Assembly (NCBI GenBank): GCA_964512635.1
Contig: CAZEJB010000011.1
Span: forward strand, 42,671-106,670
Direction of reading: 5' to 3'
Source of the DNA: JADZFO01 sp964512635
Lineage (GTDB): Bacteria > 4484-113 > JAFGCY01
Length of the DNA stretch: 64,000 nt
Part shown: positions 8,408 to 15,495 of the stretch, piece by piece
Layout of the letters: the number at the start of each line of letters is the position of its first letter
How positions within the stretch are numbered: the stretch's first letter is position 1
Made by a program: the position numbers and the translations under genes
Notes under the pieces: generated by a model
Told to the model about the DNA's origin: nothing
Seen by the model: only the letters and a program-made list of their open reading frames with translations
Database searches by the model: none

Positions 8408-10588
8408 CTAGTCCTCCCCGCTGTCAGGCCGGGTGTCGACCAGCTCGCTTTCCGAAGTGCCGCGCCGCTGGATTGCCACCCGCGGTCTGGCGAGCGAGCC
8501 AAGGTCGATGGCGTCCTCATGCACCGGCACGAGGTCCTCGGGGTAGACGGGACTAAATGGGCGCAGGCCGCGCATCTCGGCAGCAGCGCTCGCCGCCACC
8601 TTGCCGAAGTAGTCCTTGAGGCCAGCCGGCACAGCGCGGCTGTCCGGGTCAAAGACGGGCGCGTTGCAGCCCAGCCCGCAGGATGTGCACTCGACATGGC
8701 AGGCCGGGTTGGCATCGCCGCTGTGGTAGTACTCCCATTCGCGCCAGAGGTACTTGCGCCCGACACCGCGGCTGACGTGGTCCCAGGGCAGCGCCTCGTC
8801 ATAGGCGCGGTCGCGGTGCACCTCGTGCTCAATATCCACGCCGCAGTCCTGGCAGGCAGCCTCCCAGGCGCTGTAGTCGAAATAGTCGCTGGGCAGGCTC
8901 TGGCCCCGGCGGTAGGCGTTTTCGATCACCGCAGCGATCTCGCGGCCGCCACGGCTGACCAGGGTCTCCATCACGCTCTCGGCGGAGTCATGGTGCTTGA
9001 ACTCCACACTACGGCCCCAGCGCACCAGCAGAAACTTCAGGCGGCGCTGCTTCTCGCGGGTCTGCTCGGGCTGTTCCATCGCCTGCCACTGCAGCGGGCT
9101 GTGCGGCTTGGGCACCAGGACGCTGCAGGAGATCACCAGGCGCGGACGGCGGTAGCCCTTGGCCCGGGCAAGGTCCATGATCTTGGCGACCAGCCCGGCG
9201 ATGTCGTCCATCGCAGACAGCGGCTCGCCGGCGAAGCCCATCATGAAGTAGAGCTTGAACTTGTGCCAGCCCGCCGCCATGAGATAGTCAAAGGTGTGCA
9301 GGACGTCCTCTTCGGTGACGCCCTTGCGGATCGCGCGGCGCGCGGCGTCGCTGCCGGCCTCGACCGCGATGGTCAGGCTGGACTCGCGCTTCTTGCGCAT
9401 CATGTTGGCCAGCTCGGCGCTCATGCGGTCGGCGCGCAGGCTGGGCAGGCCGACGCTGACATCCTCGGGCACTGCCGCCTTGACCGCCTCGATCATGTCG
9501 AAGACCTGCGGGTGGTCGAGGGTCGAGAGGCTCATCAGCGAAACCTCGTCGGAGCCCGTGTTGGCAATCAGTTCGGCCGCCGCCCTGGCCAGCAGCTCCA
9601 CAGGGCGGGCGCGTGCCGGGCGAGTGATATAGCCGGCCTGGCAGAAGCGGCAGCCCTGGGGACAGCCGCGCATGACTTCAAGGTAGACCTTGTCCGAGGG
9701 CACCTCAATGTAAGGCAGCACCGGACGCGTCGGCGGCATGGTCTCAGCAAAGTCGGTGACAAAGCGGCGCTGGACCCGCAGGGCGAGCCCCTCGACGACC
9801 GGACGGGTGCCAAGGAAGCGGCCGTTCTCGTCATGCAGCGGGGCATAGAACTGCGGCACATAGGCGCCCTGAAGCTGGGCGATGCGCAGCAGGCGCTCGC
9901 GCCGCGGCAGGCCGCGGGTCGCGGCGAGCTCGTCAATGATGGCGTCCAGAGTCTCTTCGCCCTCACCGTTGCAGATGATGTCGAAGAAGGGCGCCACCGG
10001 CTCGGGGTTGCACATGCACTGGCCGCCGGCGATGACGAAGATATCGTCCTCGCCGCGCTCAATGCTGTGCAGCGGGATGCCGGACAGCTCCATCAGCAGC
10101 AGCGCACTGGGATAGGCCAGTTCGTAGGTAAAGCTGATCCCCAGGGCGTCGAAGTCCCGCACGGGGCGCTTGCTTTCCAGCGTGCACAGCGGCGCGCCGG
10201 TCTCGCGCAGCAGGGCCTCCATATCGCGGTCCGGTACAAAGACGCGCTCGCAGAGGGCATCCGGGCGGGCGTTGACCCGCTGATAGATCACCTCGCGGCC
10301 GTGGTAGCTCATCCCGATCTCATAGAGGTCGGGGAAGCTGTAGGCGAGGCGGAAGAGCCGCTGCCCGTCCGGGCCGCGATCCCAGTCCTTGCGGATCTGG
10401 CCCTGCTCCTCGCCGATATAGCGCGCGGGTTTGCGCAGTTCCAGCAGACGCGGCCGGATCAGCTGTTCAAAGAGCTCGGCCCCGCCGCTGACCGGCTGGA
10501 AGGGCGGGTGCCCCGGCTGCGTCTGGCTGTCCTGTGGCCGGGCGATCTTACTTGACCTCTGTTTGCAGGGCGTCGAGCACCCGGTCAA
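8408..10588 (-). CDS. B12-binding-domain radical SAM protein (TIGR03960-like)
   Basis: About 726 residues. The N-terminal region (LLELRKPARYIGEE, then a Rossmann-like part with GGQCMCNPEP and NGEGEE) resembles the cobalamin-binding-like domain of TIGR03960 proteins. The radical SAM [4Fe-4S] motif CPQGCRFC follows, and GAGSDAARRAIRKG and other barrel elements come later. The C-terminal part holds a Cys cluster (CHVECTSCGLGC) that may bind a further cluster. The reaction is unknown for this family. The only upstream ATG (10588) overlaps the preceding gene by 41 bp; with no better start I keep it, but the true start may be a CTG nearer LLELRKP. It lies in a lipoprotein / radical SAM / membrane-protein operon. 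Confidence 0.85.
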   Translation of the reverse strand: MTGCSTPCKQRSSKIARPQDSQTQPGHPPFQPVSGGAELFEQLIRPRLLELRKPARYIGEEQGQIRKDWDRGPDGQRLFRLAYSFPDLYEIGMSYHGREVIYQRVNARPDALCERVFVPDRDMEALLRETGAPLCTLESKRPVRDFDALGISFTYELAYPSALLLMELSGIPLHSIERGEDDIFVIAGGQCMCNPEPVAPFFDIICNGEGEETLDAIIDELAATRGLPRRERLLRIAQLQGAYVPQFYAPLHDENGRFLGTRPVVEGLALRVQRRFVTDFAETMPPTRPVLPYIEVPSDKVYLEVMRGCPQGCRFCQAGYITRPARARPVELLARAAAELIANTGSDEVSLMSLSTLDHPQVFDMIEAVKAAVPEDVSVGLPSLRADRMSAELANMMRKKRESSLTIAVEAGSDAARRAIRKGVTEEDVLHTFDYLMAAGWHKFKLYFMMGFAGEPLSAMDDIAGLVAKIMDLARAKGYRRPRLVISCSVLVPKPHSPLQWQAMEQPEQTREKQRRLKFLLVRWGRSVEFKHHDSAESVMETLVSRGGREIAAVIENAYRRGQSLPSDYFDYSAWEAACQDCGVDIEHEVHRDRAYDEALPWDHVSRGVGRKYLWREWEYYHSGDANPACHVECTSCGLGCNAPVFDPDSRAVPAGLKDYFGKVAASAAAEMRGLRPFSPVYPEDLVPVHEDAIDLGSLARPRVAIQRRGTSESELVDTRPDSGED

Positions 10589-10928
10589 TCTTCAGCTTGG
10601 CTTCCTGGTAGAGCTTGAAGGCATTCGACTGGTCCGCCTTGGCCTGGTCGATGAAGTCGGCGGCCTCCTTGGCGGCCATGTAGGAGCCAAAGGTGCCCAT
10701 TTCCTTTTCATAGTTGGCCAGGATCTCATGCAGCTGGGTGACGGTGACCTCGCGGGGCTCGCCGTCCTGGTCGATCTCGCGGCGCGCGTCTTCCAGGCAC
10801 TGGGTGAGCTGGACCTTGTAGCGCTTGGGTCCGCTGGTGGCGATGTTCTGCTTCAGCACATCGCAGCCGGTAAACAGTGCGATGACAACGAGGGCCGCCA
10901 CAAACAGCAGGGCCTTGCGTGCGATCAT
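10548..10928 (-). CDS. Small lipoprotein with helical body
   Basis: 126 residues. The signal peptide ends in lipobox ALFTGC (Cys22). The mature part is charged and helix-prone (QAKADQSNAFKLYQEAKLK), possibly a coiled coil. GAGGAGG lies 6 nt before ATG 10928. It is the first gene of a minus-strand operon with the radical SAM and membrane-protein genes, overlapping the former by up to 41 bp. No family is recognised; a periplasmic or surface location follows from the lipobox. Confidence 0.8.
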   Translation of the reverse strand: MIARKALLFVAALVVIALFTGCDVLKQNIATSGPKRYKVQLTQCLEDARREIDQDGEPREVTVTQLHEILANYEKEMGTFGSYMAAKEAADFIDQAKADQSNAFKLYQEAKLKIDRVLDALQTEVK

Positions 10929-10959
10929 TTTGGAGCCTCCTCAAATGGCTAGGAAGAGT

Positions 10960-10988
10960 ATTCTAGCCCCGCGCGGGACAGGCGGCAA
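10960..10988 (-). promoter_or_regulatory. Promoter of the lipoprotein/radical SAM operon
   Basis: On the minus strand TTGCCG (10988-10983), a 17-bp spacer and TAGAAT (10965-10960) lie about 31 nt before ATG 10928. They are back to back with the TACAAT box of the divergent thioesterase gene. Confidence 0.65.
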
Positions 10989-10997
10989 GCCGCCCGC

Positions 10998-11003
10998 TAC
11001 AAT
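10998..11003 (+). promoter_or_regulatory. -10 box TACAAT of the thioesterase gene
   Basis: TACAAT ends 9 nt before ATG 11013 with only a C-rich stretch between and no SD. The transcript is predicted to start at, or within a few nt of, the start codon. Confidence 0.5.
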
Positions 11004-11012
11004 CCCCCGCCT

Positions 11013-11504
11013 ATGGATACTCAGAGCAACAGAGACACCCGGGCGGCCGAGCCGCTGACCATGTATGAGATCGTCTTTCCCGGCGACCTCAACCCCAACG
11101 GCGTGATGTTCGGCGGCAAGCTGGTCGCCCTGATGGACATCTGCACGGCGCTGTGCGTCAGCCGCTGGAGCCGCCGGCCCTGCGTCACCGCCAGCATCGA
11201 CGCCATCGCCTTCAACAGCCCGATCCGCCACGGCCAGATGGTCGAGCTGACGGCGCGGGTGGTCTATGTCGGCAACACGAGCTGCGTGGCCTTCTGCTCG
11301 GTGCACGCCCAGGACATCACCACCGGCGACCGCTTTTACTGCTGCGAGGGCTACTTCACCATCGTCGGCCTCGACAGCAACTCCAAGCCGACCCTGCTGC
11401 CGATGATCCCGGTGGATAGTGATTCTGAGAAGCTGGAGTGGGAGCACGCCAAGCTGATCAAGGAGCAGATGCTGGCCCGCCGCGAACTGCGCGGCAAGGC
11501 CTAG
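11013..11504 (+). CDS. Acyl-CoA thioesterase, hotdog fold (YciA/BFIT-like)
   Basis: A 163-residue hotdog protein with the family hallmark NPNGVMFGGKLVALMD near residues 27-42; the Asp at its end is the predicted catalytic residue. It would hydrolyse acyl-CoA to free acid and CoA in the cytosol; chain-length preference cannot be read from sequence. No SD is seen and the start sits just after TACAAT. The stop codon overlaps that of the convergent membrane-protein gene by 4 bp. Confidence 0.85.
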   Translation: MDTQSNRDTRAAEPLTMYEIVFPGDLNPNGVMFGGKLVALMDICTALCVSRWSRRPCVTASIDAIAFNSPIRHGQMVELTARVVYVGNTSCVAFCSVHAQDITTGDRFYCCEGYFTIVGLDSNSKPTLLPMIPVDSDSEKLEWEHAKLIKEQMLARRELRGKA

Positions 11505-13069
11505 CCCGCGTCCGGGGGACCCGCAGCCTTGTCCGCCGGGGATGCCGGCGCGAGGTCTGTCACCGGTGCATCAGCCCTGGCTTCCTCATCCTCATCGTCG
11601 CTGCGGCCAAGAGTGTTGCGCAGGTAGTCCACAAACGCCCGCGACCAGATCAGGCGGTTTCGCAGCAGGCGGATCTCGGGCAGCCAGTGCAGCGTGATCA
11701 GAACTAGGATCACCAGCAGCCAGGGCAGGGCGTCGGGACCGGGGCCCGCGCCGGGCGGAGTAACTGCATACAGCACCGGCAGCCCCAGCACTGCCGGCAG
11801 CAGCAGAAGCAGCAGGACCGGGCTGAGCCAGGCCAGGCGGAAAAAGCGCCGCGGGGGGCCGAGGTACCAGTCAAGGTTCATCGCAATCCGCCACAGCACC
11901 CGGCGCAGGTCATCGCCATAGGCTTTCGGGCGCAGGCCGTCATAAAGCAGGGGCCGCGGCCAGCGCGGAAGAAAGGGCTCGATGCTCTCGAAGTCCAGAC
12001 TGCCGGAGGCCAGGCGCAGGGCGAGGCTGGACTGCTGAAGCTGCGCGCGGATTTGCTGCTCGTAGTCCTCCGCGCCATCGTAGAAGCAGAAGATGGCTGC
12101 GCCGACCAGCAAAGTGGCGCTCAGCGCGGCGGGCCAGAGGCTCAGCAGCCCCAGGGTTACGGGCAGCCCGGCAAAGAGCACGAAGACCACCCCGGTAGCG
12201 AAGCTGCGGGCGACCAGCTGGCGCAGCACGCCCGCCAGGTCGTTTTCGAACTGGTTGAGCAGCATCGCCATCTGGCTCAGCGGGCGCTGGGCCTCGCGGG
12301 CCGCTGAACCGGCAGCGGCGGAGTTCCACTCGCTGCGCAGGCAGGCCTCAAGCTCTTCCAGATGCAGCAGGACAAACTGCGGTGTGATCAGCAGGCGCAG
12401 GGCCGAAACGCAGAAGCCCAGCACAAGCAGCAGGGCGACGAAGGTGAGGATCGGCCCGCCGCGCCAGAAGGCCAGTCCAAAGAGGACACAGGACAGGGCC
12501 AGCAGCCGCGCGGAGTGCACAGATAGCCAGGCGCCGAGGGCCTGGCGCGAGGTGAAGACTTCCCTGGGCGGCTCGGTGTACCAGTTGATGAATACGGCAA
12601 CGCGATAGAGCCGGTCGCCGGGGCCGTCCGGACGGGCCTGCCAGCGCCTGACAACCCAGCGGGGCAGCCAGGCCCAGATGTCGTCGTCCTCCAGCATTCC
12701 GGCGGCGATCCGGCCGGCGAGCTGGGAGTCGTGCATTTTCTGGGCCAGACTTTTGCGGTAGGCGCTGTAGTCGGCCTTCGCCGCCCGCAGCAGCATGCCG
12801 AGTATGACCAGCAGCAATAGCGGATAGAGCGCCAGCACCAGCAGCAGGAAGAGCATCAGGCCCTGGGGCAGGGGATGAAGCAGCCAGGGCCAGTAGACCA
12901 GGCCGGTGGCCACGAGCCCCAGCAGCATTGGCAGCCAGAGCAGGCGCCGGCTGCGTTCATGCCAGGCCAGGCATTTGGTCCGCAGGGCCTCAAAGGCCGC
13001 GAGGTATAGCTCTGCGCTCAACAGCACTAAGAATAGCGCGCTGCAACGTATCGGCCCTGCAGCCGTCAT
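11501..13069 (-). CDS. Large multi-spanning membrane protein with an internal duplication
   Basis: About 522 residues with roughly eight hydrophobic segments in two halves. Each half has a cytosolic helical linker followed by a motif and a TM pair. Half one reads WLPRWVVRRWQARPDG then YRVAVFINWYTEPP. Half two reads FLPRWPRPLLYDGLRPKAYG then LWRIAMNLDWYLGPP. A related single module occurs in the gene at 50356-51111. No known transporter or enzyme motif is seen. ATG 13069 starts just before a hydrophobic helix and lies 10 bp from the divergent propeller-protein gene. Function unknown. Confidence 0.7.
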   Translation of the reverse strand: MTAAGPIRCSALFLVLLSAELYLAAFEALRTKCLAWHERSRRLLWLPMLLGLVATGLVYWPWLLHPLPQGLMLFLLLVLALYPLLLLVILGMLLRAAKADYSAYRKSLAQKMHDSQLAGRIAAGMLEDDDIWAWLPRWVVRRWQARPDGPGDRLYRVAVFINWYTEPPREVFTSRQALGAWLSVHSARLLALSCVLFGLAFWRGGPILTFVALLLVLGFCVSALRLLITPQFVLLHLEELEACLRSEWNSAAAGSAAREAQRPLSQMAMLLNQFENDLAGVLRQLVARSFATGVVFVLFAGLPVTLGLLSLWPAALSATLLVGAAIFCFYDGAEDYEQQIRAQLQQSSLALRLASGSLDFESIEPFLPRWPRPLLYDGLRPKAYGDDLRRVLWRIAMNLDWYLGPPRRFFRLAWLSPVLLLLLLPAVLGLPVLYAVTPPGAGPGPDALPWLLVILVLITLHWLPEIRLLRNRLIWSRAFVDYLRNTLGRSDDEDEEARADAPVTDLAPASPADKAAGPPDAG

Positions 13070-13079
13070 AATAAAGGTG

Positions 13080-14480
13080 ATGGATTTGCCGGATTCCAGC
13101 CAGGGTGCCAATTCGCCGCCGCAGAGCAGCGCCAGCTTGCCTGAAGCTGCGCCTGCTGCGCCTGTTTCCGCGCCGCCGCCGAAGGCCGCCCCGCCGCGCC
13201 GCCGCACGGGCGGTCGCGGCTATCGCCTGGCTACGGTCCTGGTGATCGCTTTCACCGCGGCCTGCATGCTGGGCTTCCAGTCCCTGTTGCTGCGCAAGAA
13301 CCCCGATCCTGGCATTCGCGTCTGGATGCTCAACCACACGCCGGATCAGGTGGCGATCATCAACCCCTTTGACGGCGTGGTGGAAAAGAAATTCCAGGTG
13401 GCCGACGGTCTGCGCGAGCTGGCTTTCAGCCGCGACTACACCAAGGCCTTCATCGCCAACGTGGTGGATGTCAGCAACCGCATCAGCGTGCTGGACACGA
13501 CCACCTACCTGCGGGAAGAGACGATCGAAGTGGATGGCGTGCCCCAGGGCTTTGGCGTCTTCCCCGACAACCGCCGCCTGGCCTGCGTGCTGGGTTCCAA
13601 GACCGACTTCATGGCCGGCGGCTTTGACGTGCTGGACCTTGAGACCTGGAGCGAGGGCAACAAGGAACGCAAGAAGCGCCTGTGGCGCCAGCGCGACCTG
13701 CAGCTGACCCATAAGATTGCGGTGGGCGACGACGGCGACCGGATCTATCTGATCGACGCCAAGGAGCCGCTGATCAATATCTACAGTTTCTCACGCAAGG
13801 AGCGCATCGGCCAGATCGACCTGCGCGGCGCGCCAGAGGAGCTGCTGTATCCGCCTGCCGGGAAGTACTACTTCGCTTCGGTGCTGGTACACAACACGAT
13901 TTATGCCATCGACAAGCAGACCGACCAGATCGTCGGCGCTTATATCTATCAGATGCCGGATCCGACAGCGCGCTGGGAGAATCGCAAGCGGCTGCGCTAT
14001 ATGGCGGTGGATTCCAGGGGCGAGTACCTGTATGGCACAGCCTTCGAGGACAAGGCGGTGATCTGCTGGCAGATCGACAATCCGCTGCTGTCCAAGACCT
14101 GGAAGGAAATCCCCCCGGACCCCAACAACCGCCGGGTGATCGCGCCGGTGAACTACTACCTGCCGCAGACCTGGATCAAGCTCAAGGGCGGATATGACCC
14201 GAACCTGATCTTCATCCCCGGTGGCCAGCAGGTGGTGCTAGACCCCAGCGATACCTATGTCTTCGTCGTCGACGATGAGGGCGCTTTGTATATCTACGAC
14301 AACCGCGCGATCAAGCTGGCCAAGCCGGGCGAGACCATCGAACCGCGCGGCATCGTACCCCTCGACAAGGATATTGAGATCCGCGACATCAAGGTCAGCC
14401 GACCCGCGGTGCGCGGCGGCGGACGCCCGCCGGCCGGGGCCAAGGATGCCCTGCTGCCCCCCGGCGGAGGCTCAGCCTGA
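13080..14480 (+). CDS. Membrane-anchored YVTN-type beta-propeller protein
   Basis: 466 residues. A Pro/Ala-rich cytosolic N-terminus precedes one TM helix (LATVLVIAFTAACMLGFQSL, residues about 45-64), then an extracytoplasmic domain of YVTN/WD-like blades: QVAIINPFDGVVEKKF, KAFIANVVDVSNRISVLDTT, RIYLIDAKEPLINIYSF, TYVFVVDDEGALYIYD. Such propellers usually mediate protein contacts. ATG 13080 follows CATAAT (13067-13072) by 7 nt and AAAGGTG also precedes it, so both leaderless and SD-assisted starts are possible. It is translationally coupled (TGATG) to the next gene and heads a three-gene operon. Confidence 0.75.
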   Translation: MDLPDSSQGANSPPQSSASLPEAAPAAPVSAPPPKAAPPRRRTGGRGYRLATVLVIAFTAACMLGFQSLLLRKNPDPGIRVWMLNHTPDQVAIINPFDGVVEKKFQVADGLRELAFSRDYTKAFIANVVDVSNRISVLDTTTYLREETIEVDGVPQGFGVFPDNRRLACVLGSKTDFMAGGFDVLDLETWSEGNKERKKRLWRQRDLQLTHKIAVGDDGDRIYLIDAKEPLINIYSFSRKERIGQIDLRGAPEELLYPPAGKYYFASVLVHNTIYAIDKQTDQIVGAYIYQMPDPTARWENRKRLRYMAVDSRGEYLYGTAFEDKAVICWQIDNPLLSKTWKEIPPDPNNRRVIAPVNYYLPQTWIKLKGGYDPNLIFIPGGQQVVLDPSDTYVFVVDDEGALYIYDNRAIKLAKPGETIEPRGIVPLDKDIEIRDIKVSRPAVRGGGRPPAGAKDALLPPGGGSA

Positions 14481-14905
14481 TGCCGGCCCTGGCACTGCTG
14501 GAAGCACCGGTGGACTGGGCTTCCACGCGGCTGGTAGCCGGGGTGATGCTGTGTATCTACTTCGCGGTGGCGGCGGTGCAGTTCGGCCGCGAGAGCCGCT
14601 TCCTGGCCAGCGTGGAAATGCCGGCCCGCTTGTGGTTCATTGTTCAGGATCTGCTGATCCAGGTCGCTGTGCTGATTTGCCTGCTGCCGGTGACGCTCGC
14701 CCCCGCGCCAAGCAAGCCGGCCCTGATCGCCAGCGTGACCGGCATGGGACTGCTGTGGCTGGCCGGTATCTGGACGATGATCTCGCGGCGCGTGTACACT
14801 TACCGCCTGCTGCTGGGCGCGCATGGCGAGACGGACCGGCTGGTGGTTGAGCTGCTGAAGAAGCAGCGCGAGCGCGACGGGCAAGCGGAGCACGAAGATG
14901 GCTGA
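14480..14905 (+). CDS. Integral membrane protein of the propeller-protein operon
   Basis: 141 residues with about four hydrophobic segments (TRLVAGVMLCIYFAVAAVQF, WFIVQDLLIQVAVLICLLPV, ALIASVTGMGLLWLAGIW and a weaker C-terminal part), then a charged cytosolic tail (LLKKQRERDGQAEHEDG). The start overlaps the upstream stop by one base and the end overlaps the next start by 8 bp, indicating coupled translation. Family not recognised. With its neighbours it may form a membrane complex; that is inference. Confidence 0.7.
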   Translation: MPALALLEAPVDWASTRLVAGVMLCIYFAVAAVQFGRESRFLASVEMPARLWFIVQDLLIQVAVLICLLPVTLAPAPSKPALIASVTGMGLLWLAGIWTMISRRVYTYRLLLGAHGETDRLVVELLKKQRERDGQAEHEDG

Positions 14906-15419
14906 ATATCTGAACTTCGCAATATTGCTGCAGGCGCGCTCACAGATGAACAGCGATGCCATGCGCTTTGTGATGATTACCGTCGGCGCGGTGATGCTGA
15001 TGGTGATCGCGCTCGTCTTCGTGTATCGCGCTACGCGGCCGAAGCCCGGCGGGTTGAAGGCCAGCCTTGACGAAGAGTTCAACAAAAGCAAGGATGCGCT
15101 GCTTCTGGCGGCGCAGTCGAAGAAGGCGGCCAAGGAGCGCGAGGAAGGCGAGAAGCGCCAGATGAGCGCCGAGGAGAAGGAGCGCGAGCTGCTGCGGGAA
15201 AACGTTGATGCCGAACGCCTCATCGGCAGCAACTGCCCCCTGTGCGGCCTGGAGATGCTGGAAGACACCGACCTGATCATCGACCCCTACACCGGCGCGG
15301 GCTATCACCTCAGTTCCTTCCTCAACGACTGGCCGGTGGACACCGAGCGCCCGAAGTATGTCTACCGCTACCCCCAGGGCACGGTGGTCAAGAGCAGCGA
15401 CCTGATCCGCAGCATGTAG
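14898..15419 (+). CDS. Single-span membrane protein with a cytosolic coiled coil and CxxC domain
   Basis: 173 residues. One TM helix (FVMITVGAVMLMVIALVFVY, about residues 24-43), a long Lys/Glu-rich helix (SKKAAKEREEGEKRQMSAEE), then a compact C-terminal domain with one CPLC pair followed by HLSSFLNDWPVD. Only one CxxC is present, so a zinc site would need dimerisation or other ligands. Third gene of the operon starting at 13080, overlapping its neighbour by 8 bp. Function unknown. Confidence 0.7.
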   Translation: MAEYLNFAILLQARSQMNSDAMRFVMITVGAVMLMVIALVFVYRATRPKPGGLKASLDEEFNKSKDALLLAAQSKKAAKEREEGEKRQMSAEEKERELLRENVDAERLIGSNCPLCGLEMLEDTDLIIDPYTGAGYHLSSFLNDWPVDTERPKYVYRYPQGTVVKSSDLIRSM

Positions 15420-15459
15420 TCATAAAAGACGCATACCTTGCCTCGCCCCGCAGCTATCG

Positions 15460-15478
15460 GGTGGGGACAAGCCCCACC
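15460..15478. repeat. Short hairpin between convergent genes
   Basis: GGTGGGG-ACAAG-CCCCACC is a perfect 7-bp stem in the 76-nt gap between two convergent stop codons. There is no T tract, so terminator function is uncertain. Confidence 0.4.
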
Positions 15479-15495
15479 TCTGCAAGACCCAGACG

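Noticed and set aside
7973..10555. Long plus-strand frame opposite the radical SAM gene
   Set aside because: The minus-strand product carries an intact CxxxCxxC and family motifs; the plus-strand translation is low-complexity with no features.
15455..15490. Bidirectional terminator between convergent genes
   Set aside because: The GGTGGGG/CCCCACC hairpin is real but has no T tract on either strand, so I list it only as a short repeat.
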